From NCBI RefSeq assembly GCF_900091525.1, contig NZ_FMCU01000028.1:1-61050 (forward strand): a stretch of 61,050 nucleotides of DNA, read 5' to 3'. The notes under the pieces are model-generated. The model had not been told where the DNA came from, made no database searches, and saw only the letters and a program-made list of their open reading frames with translations. Of this stretch, positions 25,066-32,940 are shown piece after piece. Positions within the stretch are counted from its first letter, which is position 1; each line of letters starts with the position of its first letter. A program made the position numbers and the translations under genes. This DNA is from Micromonospora matsumotoense (lineage in GTDB: Bacteria > Actinomycetota > Actinomycetes > Mycobacteriales > Micromonosporaceae).

Positions 25066-25420
25066 GTCTGGGCCGATGGCGACTACGTCAATCGCGTCGG
25101 TGCGGGCCTGCTCGATTGGGCGCGTGCATTCGCTGGGGTCGACCTGCAGATCGTGGCACGCGACACCGACGTGAAGGGCTTCCAGGCGCTACCCCGACGG
25201 TGGGTAGTGGAGAAGACGTTCGCCTAGATGGACGGTGTAGACGGTTGGCCTACGACTACGAGCACAAACCGCTCATGCCGAGGCAATGATCAAGGTCACC
25301 ATGATCCGGATGATGGCCGTCGGCCTGGCTGGCAAGGACGTCGATCCGCAGGGTCCCATCAAGACCACAGCAGCCGACGTCTCAACGACGGCCTCCAACG
25401 TCAGGTAGCCCTCCGGTTAC
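25066..25420 (+). pseudogene. C-terminal relic of an IS5-family transposase
   Basis: Plus-strand translation reads VWADGDYVNRVGAGLLDWAR, then ALPRRWVVEKTFA before a premature stop at 25225. Frame changes follow, with RLAYDYEHKPL and AEAMIKVTMIRMMAVGLAGK recognisable in different frames. These are the second Asp region, the RWVVERTF Glu region and the tail of IS5-group transposases. A stop and at least one frameshift show that it is dead; the N-terminal half and ends are missing. Confidence 0.65.
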
Positions 25421-25487
25421 CAACACGCTCTGAGCCCGCACACGGCGTCCGCTTCCGCTGGTGTGACCGACAGGACACTGGCTGACC

Positions 25488-26747
25488 GTGCGTGATGCAG
25501 CACGCCGTACCGTGGAGGAGTTCATCATCCCAATGGCCCTACACCCGAGCATCCCCCAATTCGCTAACCCCGCCGCCGCCGACCAGTCGAGCCCACCTCG
25601 GCCTCGACCTGCGGCCAACTCCGAAGCGATCAACGAACCCGGACGGTCCACGCCGCCGTCGGCGCCTACGGTCGCGCTGGACGCGACGGCAGGGGCTGTC
25701 GCTGCCGGGATCGCAGATCCAATCTGGTGCGTGCATGGCCATTTCGAAGATGACCGGCGCGTAGATCGCCGCCACCAGAGCGACCGGGTCGCAATGCGAC
25801 TGTCGCTGGCCGAAGCTGTTGACCTTGGCGAATGCCCACCCCGCCTACACCGGTGGGTGCCGGCATCGTTGTTCATCCGGCTTGTGCAGCGCCTTGATGA
25901 GATTCACCCTGCGATCGCCCTGTACCGCGATGCCACTGCCACCGAGGCATGGGTGAGATGCACGCCGGCGGAGGCGGAACGGCTCGCTGACCTGCTTGGC
26001 CACGCCGTTGGGCTCGCAGAAGCGCCGTTGCCCACCGATGGTGCGTCGGACGGCCCATTCTGGCAGGACACCGCATGCCCATCCTGGTGCGAAGGTGGTC
26101 ACCTACCCGAGGACGCCTACGAGGACCGCCTACATTCCGGCGGCCTACATTCCGGCGGCCTGCCTTCCGGCGGTCGAACCCTGATTGACCTGCTGCTCGA
26201 GACGGCCGCCGAGGGAATCCCAGAGCAACTGGAGGTAACCGTCGCCCAGCACTACCGCTCCACCACGGCGCGCGTGCACGTCATCAAATCCGAGCAGGCC
26301 GAGTTGCGGCTCACCCCGGCAGAGGCACGTACCCTCGCCGCACACCTGCTGAAGCTCGTTCGGGCCGCAGGTCTACCCGTCGAAACGACCTGGCCGTGGA
26401 ATCCCATCGAGGGCATGACCGTTGGTGGCGATCCGGCCTTTCCCTGCCCTCACCGTCACCCCTGGTGCAGTGGCCACAACAAGACTGAGATCACCGAGTA
26501 TCGCCAACTGGGCAGCCACCTTCTGCACAGCGGCCCCATCACCAGCATTCCGATCACCACCTCCAGCAGCCCCGGCAGCATCGACATCAGCATCAACAGC
26601 CTCACCGACCGCGCGCAACCCCTCGCCTACCTGCAACTCCTCGGCGGAGATGGCGGTGCCGAACTCGACGCCACCGCCATCGACCAGACCATTGCCGCCC
26701 TGCAATTCACCAAGAAGTTCCTCCTCGAAGCTCAGCCAGGCAGCTGA
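25488..26747 (+). CDS. Protein with three Cys/His (DUF6907-like) units
   Basis: The protein has 419 residues. Three repeats of a W-C-x(3,4)-H type motif are visible: DPIWCVHGHFEDD, CPSWCEGGHLPED and HPWCSGHNKTE. Each is followed by about 100 residues of beta-rich sequence and an ExRxLAAHLL-like helix (LTPAEARTLAAHLLKLVRAAG), matching actinobacterial DUF6907-type proteins, often carried on mobile elements; function unknown. GTG 25488 is the longest start and ATG 25533 (MALHPSIPQF) is an alternative. An in-frame 15-bp tandem repeat lies after the second motif. The last 13 codons and stop lie in the 52-bp repeat that recurs at 8123. Confidence 0.65.
   Translation: MRDAARRTVEEFIIPMALHPSIPQFANPAAADQSSPPRPRPAANSEAINEPGRSTPPSAPTVALDATAGAVAAGIADPIWCVHGHFEDDRRVDRRHQSDRVAMRLSLAEAVDLGECPPRLHRWVPASLFIRLVQRLDEIHPAIALYRDATATEAWVRCTPAEAERLADLLGHAVGLAEAPLPTDGASDGPFWQDTACPSWCEGGHLPEDAYEDRLHSGGLHSGGLPSGGRTLIDLLLETAAEGIPEQLEVTVAQHYRSTTARVHVIKSEQAELRLTPAEARTLAAHLLKLVRAAGLPVETTWPWNPIEGMTVGGDPAFPCPHRHPWCSGHNKTEITEYRQLGSHLLHSGPITSIPITTSSSPGSIDISINSLTDRAQPLAYLQLLGGDGGAELDATAIDQTIAALQFTKKFLLEAQPGS
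26129..26173 (+). repeat. Three tandem 15-bp units inside the Cys/His protein gene
   Basis: Two exact copies of CCTACATTCCGGCGG and a third with two changes encode HSGGLHSGGLPSGG. The unit length keeps the frame, so copy number can vary without breaking the gene. Confidence 0.9.
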
Positions 26748-26749
26748 CG
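26698..26749 (+). repeat. 52-bp exact direct repeat, copy 2
   Basis: Identical to 8123-8174. Here it forms the 3' end and stop codon of the Cys/His-repeat gene, so this is the parental context. Similarity ends sharply on the 3' side apart from a few scattered bases. Confidence 0.8.
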
Positions 26750-27219
26750 AGTAAGTCAGACCAGACAGCAGCAAGTCCTTCGCCGGGGTGCTGGACACCC
26801 AGGGACTGGCCAGCACTCACCCGGAAGTGGCCGAACCCGTCGCCGCGCAACGCGGTGTGCGCTGACTTCGTCAGGCGGTTGCGCGTCGACTTGGACGCAT
26901 CCGTGCTCAGCTTTGGATGCTAGAGCCGTCGGGAAGATCGAAGGATAGTGTAGCTGTCCCTTAAGCCTGCGAGGGTGGTGGCAAGTACCGTGACCGGATG
27001 CCCCTAGCCACGATAGGCAATTCGCGGCCGACTTGCGCCGCGACCAGGATCTGTCGCGGCGGTCGCCGCATCGCGAGGTGCTGCCCCGGCTCCCGCCCAC
27101 CGATCCGGGCCCCTCGAACGGAGAGCGTGCCGCACCAGTAGGAAGTACTATGTCGCCGACGTGGCAGATCAAGGACACTTCTGGTCGTCGGCACTTACGC
27201 AAGGTTGCATCCATCGCCC
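26750..27219. other. Gap upstream of module B; partly duplicated, no convincing gene
   Basis: The first ~300 bases show no gene. From about 27060 the sequence is similar to 13960-14124, the upstream region of module A, and close to identical from 27115. The promoter of the module is presumably in this shared part, but no convincing -35/-10 pair was seen. A 152-codon minus frame here is a shadow of the duplicated upstream region. Confidence 0.5.
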
Positions 27220-27561
27220 ATGATAGACGTCGTGTCCAAACGACAGTTGACCGTCTGCGCCCTCGTTCTGATGATCGTCGTCTCGCTAGTAATGATCTCT
27301 AGTGGGAGCCTCGATGGCGCTGCGGCCTGGGCAAACATCATCGCGTTACCGGTAGCGATCGTCGGCGTCATCTTAACGATTCGAAGCGCTAGCGGTTCGG
27401 CATCCTCGCCTGGCGCTCGGGATCAGGACACCTCGAGCGGCCCAGCGAAGTCGGGCAGGGACAGTCCCGTCGTCAACCAGGTCGGGTTCAGTGGTGGGCG
27501 TCAGGCTAACGTCGCGGGCGACTACTTCGAGCGAGGCCATGACGATCGCGAGGGCAGGTGA
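27220..27561 (+). CDS. Small two-helix membrane protein with RQANVxGxY tail (module B, gene 1)
   Basis: This is the paralogue of 14125-14466, with about nine substitutions. The two membrane segments and the GFSGGRQANVAGDYFERG tail are unchanged, while changes cluster in the Ser/Pro/Gly linker. That pattern suggests selection on the membrane part and tail. The ATG at 27220 is conserved with copy A; the second Met of copy A is Ile here, which supports 14125/27220 as the common start. It overlaps gene 2 by four bases. Confidence 0.65.
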   Translation: MIDVVSKRQLTVCALVLMIVVSLVMISSGSLDGAAAWANIIALPVAIVGVILTIRSASGSASSPGARDQDTSSGPAKSGRDSPVVNQVGFSGGRQANVAGDYFERGHDDREGR

Positions 27562-28565
27562 GCGTGGCAGATCGGCAAACTGGATTTGGTGGCGAACGTC
27601 AGGCCAACGTCAAGGGGTCCTACTACGAAGGGAACGTTGATAAGAGCACCCACACGCATCACCATTACGGAACCAGTTCTAATCCCGACTCTAGCCAAGA
27701 TGAGGCAACAGAGTCTGGCCCGGGAAATGGCGCGGCAGCAGCCGCAGGCGGCGGTGGACTGGGCGTAATCGTCGTTCTTGCTGTCTTGGGCTACTTCATC
27801 CTCGGCGGAGATGAGCCGTTCCCGGCGACATCAGATCCCTGGCCGGGCGAAGTGAAGCAGGAGGCTGTGGTTGCCGCTGTAGGTGTCTGGCTCGACAAAT
27901 GCGCCAAGTCAGCGTCTGCGGCCCCGGCCAATTGCCCGCAATCCATCATCGAGACCTCGAACGTCTCCAAGGTCCATTGGAACTTCCACGGCAACCCCCT
28001 CGAAGCTGCGGTCATCCACTACACGGAGGCAGAGAGCCGCTTCGACATGCTCGGCACCGTCATCGTGACAGCGGACTACACCGCGGCGAAGGAACTACGC
28101 CGCGCCGTGACGCCAGCAAAGTTCTGGGCCAAGGTCAAGTGGGCCGATGGGAAGCTTGACGTCCAGGAGATCAAGGAACACTCGGCCATAGGCGACCCCG
28201 ATGTAATGAAGCAGGATCCCAAGGTGCCATGGGAGCTGGTCGCGGCGAAACTGAGCGACGCGTTCACACGCTGCGTGCGCGGCGCGAAGTCGGCCATGCC
28301 CGCCGGATGCCCCGAGTGGAGTCCGCCGTCGGGCGCCGAGAAGATCAATTGGTCTTTCACGGGTGATCCACTCCTGACCGCTCGCGCCACCTTCGATCCG
28401 AAGTTCGCGATCTACCGCGTCAAGGGCACGTACGAGTTGGCCGTGCGCTACAGCTGGCTTGGAACCACGAAGACCGACACTCGCGATCCCACCTACGAAG
28501 CTTGGATAGCTCCGACAATGGCAGGGCCAGTCGTACTCCAGATCAAGGACACGACCACGGCCTAG
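27558..28565 (+). CDS. Single-pass membrane protein with RQANVxGxYxE head (module B, gene 2)
   Basis: The protein has 335 residues and is the same length as copy A with no indels. The motif head, His cluster, membrane segment and all four ectodomain Cys are kept. Most of the roughly 20 changes are conservative; one small cluster (AAVGVWL against AAAADWL) lies at the start of the ectodomain and another around the third Cys (AFTRCVRGAK). Both copies are intact, so they may make paired or alternative sensors. Function is unknown. Confidence 0.7.
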   Translation: MSVADRQTGFGGERQANVKGSYYEGNVDKSTHTHHHYGTSSNPDSSQDEATESGPGNGAAAAAGGGGLGVIVVLAVLGYFILGGDEPFPATSDPWPGEVKQEAVVAAVGVWLDKCAKSASAAPANCPQSIIETSNVSKVHWNFHGNPLEAAVIHYTEAESRFDMLGTVIVTADYTAAKELRRAVTPAKFWAKVKWADGKLDVQEIKEHSAIGDPDVMKQDPKVPWELVAAKLSDAFTRCVRGAKSAMPAGCPEWSPPSGAEKINWSFTGDPLLTARATFDPKFAIYRVKGTYELAVRYSWLGTTKTDTRDPTYEAWIAPTMAGPVVLQIKDTTTA

Positions 28566-28814
28566 GTCTGATCGTCATCTATGTTCTTGGACGACGGTCC
28601 GGTCGATACCTGACCGAGAGCAACCTCCATCGGTGCGGACGTGGCCAGGGGATGGGTTGGCCGGTAAGGGCGGTCGCGGCGGCTCGGAGGGTCGACCTTG
28701 AAGATGTCGCGAAGGTCGTGGGTGGGGGTGCTGACGCCAGCGGCGGCTGGTCGCGCCAGATCGGCGACCCGCGAACTGCTCGCCGTGGGCCTGTTACGCC
28801 CGATATCGTGCGGC

Positions 28815-29723
28815 ATGAACGATCCCGTGCCGCCTCTGCCTGCGCTGCTGGCTGATCTCGCCGGCCCCCGAGAACGGATCATCGATGAGCACATGTACCG
28901 GCTACCACCGCAGGCAAACAGGCAGGGAACATTCCGCCTGCAGCTGTTCACCGCCCCCGGACTGCGCCCGGTCGCGATCGCCACACAGAAACCTGGCACC
29001 GGTGAAGGCGCTTCGCTGACCAACGCTGCTGAGACGTACGCCGCGACGGTGTGGCAGCAGCACTTCCCCGACGACCCGGAGCCGCCGATCTGGCTCGCCC
29101 ACATGATTATTGACGACATGCGGGACCTGACAATGGTGACGTTCACCGTAGACCCGGCCAAGCACACCCTGCGCGAGCCTCAGTGGCGGCAGATATCACC
29201 GACCTCCGTTGACGCGCTCGTCGGCGGACCTGTCGACCTGGAACGCGGGAGCGGCTTCACCCCGCCCGAGATCGAGCCAGACCCGGAACCTACGTATGTG
29301 GCCCGATGGGTGATGATGCTGCCGCGCCCGGCGCCGTTCCGTAAGAACGGCTGCATGGCAGCCGGGGTGCCGTGGTGGCGCCGCCTCGGCCGCCAACTCG
29401 TGCCACGGCGAGGCGGGCGTGACTGCTGCTGGTACCACGGCGGCGACTGGCACACCGTGTCCAACCTCGCCATACGCCTTGCCGCACAGGCTAAGGCCTC
29501 CGGCGTCAGCTTCGAGGACACGCCGCCGTACGTGCTCGACCACCCAGATTCACAGGGCCTCACCGAGTGGGAACGCGAGGCCCTGCTCTCGCTCATGGTC
29601 GACACGATTCGCCCGTATGCGCCTTGGCCGCGCCGCGAGGGCTACAACAACGGCCAGCACCGCGCCCAGGCGCTGCTCGATGCTGGCGTGCGCCGGATCC
29701 TCATCGAACACCTCGCGGAATGA
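28815..29723 (+). CDS. Hypothetical protein with C-terminal GQHR motif
   Basis: The protein has 302 residues from ATG 28815 (MNDPVPPLPALLADLAGPRE); the frame opens earlier, but the upstream part lacks protein character. The C-terminal block YNNGQHRAQALLDAGVRRIL recalls the nucleotide-binding GQHR helix of ParB/Srx-like proteins. The middle holds a Cys pair in CCWYHGGDWHTVSNLA. Its role is unknown; similar proteins are found near mobile or phage-derived genes in actinomycetes. It is followed by 292 bases without a clear gene and then an endonuclease VII-like gene. Confidence 0.6.
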   Translation: MNDPVPPLPALLADLAGPRERIIDEHMYRLPPQANRQGTFRLQLFTAPGLRPVAIATQKPGTGEGASLTNAAETYAATVWQQHFPDDPEPPIWLAHMIIDDMRDLTMVTFTVDPAKHTLREPQWRQISPTSVDALVGGPVDLERGSGFTPPEIEPDPEPTYVARWVMMLPRPAPFRKNGCMAAGVPWWRRLGRQLVPRRGGRDCCWYHGGDWHTVSNLAIRLAAQAKASGVSFEDTPPYVLDHPDSQGLTEWEREALLSLMVDTIRPYAPWPRREGYNNGQHRAQALLDAGVRRILIEHLAE

Positions 29724-30015
29724 AGACCAGCCGTCGGTGCTCTACTCCTGGATTTGACACTCTTCTGCTGCTCGACGACGGCGTGGCCCAGCAGCTACGG
29801 CACCGGTGGACCCGCCAAACCCGATCCGTCGTCAGAGGGCTGAGCGGGAAGGCACTTGACGTCGAGTCAGCCACTCGGTGCGCCGGGCCATTCGCGCACC
29901 GCGTCGGCGCAAACTCGTGCCAAATCACGCGTTCGCCGTTAAACGCCGTAGTTGGCCGCAAGGATCCGCTGGATCATCGCCGTCTGACCTACCCCCGCCA
30001 AGTAGACAGGAACCC

Positions 30016-30417
30016 GTGACCACCAATTTCCCCGACGCGACACGCGTCAGCCTAATGAGGGCGAAGGAGGGCTGGGGCGCCGTATGCGCCATCCGGCTCC
30101 CCGCCGCCCGGACCTTGGCCCGGTACCGGCTCACCCCCGACCGGTACCGGGCGCTTCGGGCCGCTCAAGACGGGATCAGCGCCATCTGTGGGCACGTCAC
30201 CCCCGATAAGCCGCTGGTGATCGACCATGACCACATCTGCTGTGCCGTCGTCAACAAGCAGCGGACGTGTGGAATTTGCGTGCGCGGGCTTCTATGCCCC
30301 GGGTGCAACGGCTGGCTCGGCGAGTTCGAGCTACGGGGGCGGCTTCATGGCTGGGACGACGGCGGCCAGTGGGAGGCGGCAGCACGGTCGTACCTGACGC
30401 GGGCGCGCCGCGCTTGA
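30016..30417 (+). CDS. Endonuclease VII-like (HNH/treble-clef) nuclease
   Basis: The protein has 133 residues. It has YRALRAAQDGISAICGHVTP, then LVIDHDHICC and VRGLLCPGCNGWLGEFE, the recombination endonuclease VII pattern: first Cys knuckle, catalytic DHDH, and the second CxxC knuckle after RGLLC. Between them is an insertion containing VNKQRTCGICVRG with two more Cys. Phage T4 endonuclease VII resolves branched DNA; actinobacterial stand-alone copies are common. GTG 30016 is chosen as start; the upstream extension to 29878 has no character. It converges on the minus-strand operon ending at 30501. Confidence 0.75.
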   Translation: MTTNFPDATRVSLMRAKEGWGAVCAIRLPAARTLARYRLTPDRYRALRAAQDGISAICGHVTPDKPLVIDHDHICCAVVNKQRTCGICVRGLLCPGCNGWLGEFELRGRLHGWDDGGQWEAAARSYLTRARRA

Positions 30418-30500
30418 CAGCTGATGCCACCGATGCGGCAACGGTCCACTCCAGGTGAGCCGCTCGACCCGCTGCCCAGCGGCCGCCGGCTCCTTTGTAT

Positions 30501-31529
30501 CTACAGAGGCGGACGTGCTGGGGCTGCAGGGAGCAGACCCAGAGACCTCAGTATGCGTCCGGTATCGGCCCCATCAATGATCATGTAGAAACGGGGGTGC
30601 CGGGCGTCGTGAGCGTAGGCATCCATCATGCCAACCACGCTCGACTTGATCTGGTGACAGTGCTGCAGAACGAGTAGCTCCGCGGGCTCGGTGAACAGCC
30701 GGTCGATCTGGTCACCGTTCTTGCCCAGAGCCTTCACGTCCATCGCGCGAGGGAAGCCCGGTCCCTTGAACAGCCATGCGGCCGACAGCTGGCGTCCACG
30801 GGCAAACACTCGCGAGGTGTAGAGGTCGGAGCGTTCGCCACCCCAATCTTTCGGAACGTACGGCTCGCCGAGCAGCTCGGCAAAAGCGCGCTTCACCGTG
30901 TCCTCCGGCACACGCAGCACCGCTTCACCCTCGGCCTCGGCGAAGGGAGATGCGAAGTCGATCCCGCTGAACTGGCCGATATCGCTGGGGTAGACCCGCG
31001 CTCTCGGCGCTGAAGCTACGGCGGGAAGGTCGTCATCGACGAACGATCTGATTCCGATGAAGACCGGCCTGAGCTCGACCTGCTCCGCGCTGAGATTGGT
31101 GACCGTCCCGATCAGGTAAACCCGTCTGTTCCCGGCGAGGCTCCCGGACGCGGAGGAACTGGCGATTCGTGCCGCGTTGAATGTTCCGGTGACACGCATC
31201 GGCTCGCCCGCGTCGAGCACCGCCGTGAAGCTGGCTGGCTTAAAGCCTGGGGCATCGCGATCCCGGTCTCGCTGGAACTCAAACTGCAGCTCGGTGCCGA
31301 CAACTTGCCCCGCACGTAGGTCCCGCTCCAAGACGCGCCTGGCCAGTTCGCCGATTCCCAGCGAAGAGAGCGCCTGGGCGAATTCTGCGGCGAGCACGTA
31401 GGGCAGCGCTGCTTCGGGATCGCTCCTGCGGGCCGCCCGCGCCCGTGCGGATTCCGTCCGGTGCTCTCCGAGTAGGGACTGAACCTGGTCCTGGTGCAGG
31501 AAGTACGGCTCGAGCGCAATGCGCGTCAT
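30501..31529 (-). CDS. Putative nuclease-like effector, last gene of the SMC-kinase operon
   Basis: The protein has 342 residues. The N-terminal 140 residues look like a helical plus beta adaptor. The C-terminal third contains DWGGERSDLYTSRVFARGRQ, SAAWLFKGPGFPRAM, ALGKNGDQIDRLF and LLVLQHCHQIKSSV. The order Asp, hydrophobic-F-K, GKNGDQ, and a Q/H helix is what I associate with a divergent restriction-endonuclease-like fold; this is an inference from pattern. The start (ATG 31529) is 40 bases after the kinase stop, in the same direction, so it probably belongs to the operon as its effector. No named family is claimed. Confidence 0.6.
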   Translation of the reverse strand: MTRIALEPYFLHQDQVQSLLGEHRTESARARAARRSDPEAALPYVLAAEFAQALSSLGIGELARRVLERDLRAGQVVGTELQFEFQRDRDRDAPGFKPASFTAVLDAGEPMRVTGTFNAARIASSSASGSLAGNRRVYLIGTVTNLSAEQVELRPVFIGIRSFVDDDLPAVASAPRARVYPSDIGQFSGIDFASPFAEAEGEAVLRVPEDTVKRAFAELLGEPYVPKDWGGERSDLYTSRVFARGRQLSAAWLFKGPGFPRAMDVKALGKNGDQIDRLFTEPAELLVLQHCHQIKSSVVGMMDAYAHDARHPRFYMIIDGADTGRILRSLGLLPAAPARPPL

Positions 31530-31569
31530 CGACGAGATGATCCTTTCGGTCGGGACGGCGAGGGAACGG

Positions 31570-32940
31570 TCACGGGATGTCCTTGAGCAGGCGGAGGAAT
31601 TCGTCCACGTCCTGCGGCCGGTCGGTCGGCTTGTGGTGGGTTGCCTCCGCTACTACAGCTCGCCATGGTCCGCCGGCGGGCAGCAGCAGGACATTCTGCT
31701 CCGGTCGTTCCCCGGTCAGGATGGCTGCGATGAGCCGCCCGATGCTGTAGATATCGGCGGCGGCCGTGACGTTATGGGGGTTTCCGGACGACAGCTCCGG
31801 TGCGGCGAATCCCTCGGAGCCGAAGCCGGTGCCGGTCCGAGTTCGGCGCGGAATGCTGGTTTCCCCTCGGGGCTGTCGGCCTAGCCCCCAGTCCGCCACA
31901 ACCCACTTGCCGTTCAGGAGCAGGACGTTGGCTGGCTTGATGTCGCGGTGGATCCGGTCGTCGATGTGTGGGCGGCGCAGTCCTTCGCAGACTGCCGTGA
32001 CGAGGTCCCGGACGGCTCCTGGTTCCCGCTGTAAGCGATCCACGTGGCTAGCGGCACTGCCGATCGCGAGCGGCATGACGAACCACCGCCCGTCTGGGTC
32101 GGAGTCCAGGACCGGCATGACGTTCGGGTGCTCCCCGTAGAGGAGCCCGATGGAGACCTCGCGGCGCATGCGGTGTACGGCGTCTTCATCGCCGTAGCGG
32201 AGCTGCTTCACCGCAACGGGGATGCGGGTGTGTTTGTGCACGCCGCTGTAGACCGCGCCCTGACCACCTTCAGCGAGCGGCTCGTGGTCCCTCTCGTAAT
32301 CCGACTTCGTTCCGCGCTTGAGCCAGCGCACCGCGGCCCACGGCGCGGCCCTACCCGTGTCGGTCATAGTGTCGTCGGTGAGGAAGGCGCGGGTGGCCTC
32401 GATGACGTGGTCACGGTAGGGTCCGTCCCGTTGTGCTCTGAGTATGGCTACCAGTGGCCCGGCGGTCGGATAGTGAGTGAGCTCGGCAGCGAGACGGCAT
32501 GCCTCGTCGTCCTGAGCGGCCCGGCGCACGGCGCGCTGGCTGTTTTGTTCTTGCCGGGCCGCGTGCAGGTCAGGATGAGGGGCCCAGCCACGGGGTGGCA
32601 GGACTACGCGGGCGTCGCGGAAGTCGCATTCGAGGATGATGCAACCGTTGCGCGCTAGCTCTGCGGCTATATCTTGGGCGCGGTCGCCGAACTTGGTCAG
32701 CGCAGATTGCCACCGACGGGAGCCTTTGGTGGCGAAGGCCCACTGGCTCTCGGTCAGGCCGCCCGGGCGGTGCGGTAACGGGAAGCCTTCCGGTTCCAGA
32801 GTGACGCGCGTGATCTTCGGATTTCCGTTGCGGTCGGTGTTGTAGCTGCCGTCAGGTAAGGGGACGGCGTACGTGGTGAGGCCGGGGTAGACGCTGAGGT
32901 GGCGCATTGCGAAACCTCGCGGGCTGGGGCGGGCGGTCAT
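31570..32940 (-). CDS. Hanks-type Ser/Thr protein kinase with novel N-terminal domain
   Basis: The protein has 456 residues. The first ~220 form an unrecognised domain (LTTYAVPLPDGSYNTDRNGN, then a SxxxWAFATKGSRRWQSALT stretch). The kinase follows: Gly loop LAEGGQGAVYSG, Lys in VAVKQL, catalytic HRDIKPANVLL, DWG in place of DFG (VVADWGLGR), and APE as FAAPELSSG. All catalytic residues are present, so it should be active. The start overlaps the SMC-gene stop (ATGA). A kinase cotranscribed with an SMC complex suggests that it phosphorylates that complex or gates the effector. Confidence 0.82.
   Translation of the reverse strand: MTARPSPRGFAMRHLSVYPGLTTYAVPLPDGSYNTDRNGNPKITRVTLEPEGFPLPHRPGGLTESQWAFATKGSRRWQSALTKFGDRAQDIAAELARNGCIILECDFRDARVVLPPRGWAPHPDLHAARQEQNSQRAVRRAAQDDEACRLAAELTHYPTAGPLVAILRAQRDGPYRDHVIEATRAFLTDDTMTDTGRAAPWAAVRWLKRGTKSDYERDHEPLAEGGQGAVYSGVHKHTRIPVAVKQLRYGDEDAVHRMRREVSIGLLYGEHPNVMPVLDSDPDGRWFVMPLAIGSAASHVDRLQREPGAVRDLVTAVCEGLRRPHIDDRIHRDIKPANVLLLNGKWVVADWGLGRQPRGETSIPRRTRTGTGFGSEGFAAPELSSGNPHNVTAAADIYSIGRLIAAILTGERPEQNVLLLPAGGPWRAVVAEATHHKPTDRPQDVDEFLRLLKDIP

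Larger units (their letters stand above)
27060..28567 (+). repeat. Large duplicated segment, copy B (with 13960-15475)
   Basis: Second copy of the two-gene membrane module with its upstream region. Copy B follows the Cys/His-repeat gene directly, while copy A follows a truncated minus-strand gene. Both copies end within a few bases of the stop codon of gene 2. Confidence 0.9.

Noticed and set aside
26756..27214. 152-codon minus-strand frame upstream of module B
   Set aside because: Its N-terminal part is a translation of the duplicated upstream region (also found opposite 13960-14119), and the rest lacks protein character.
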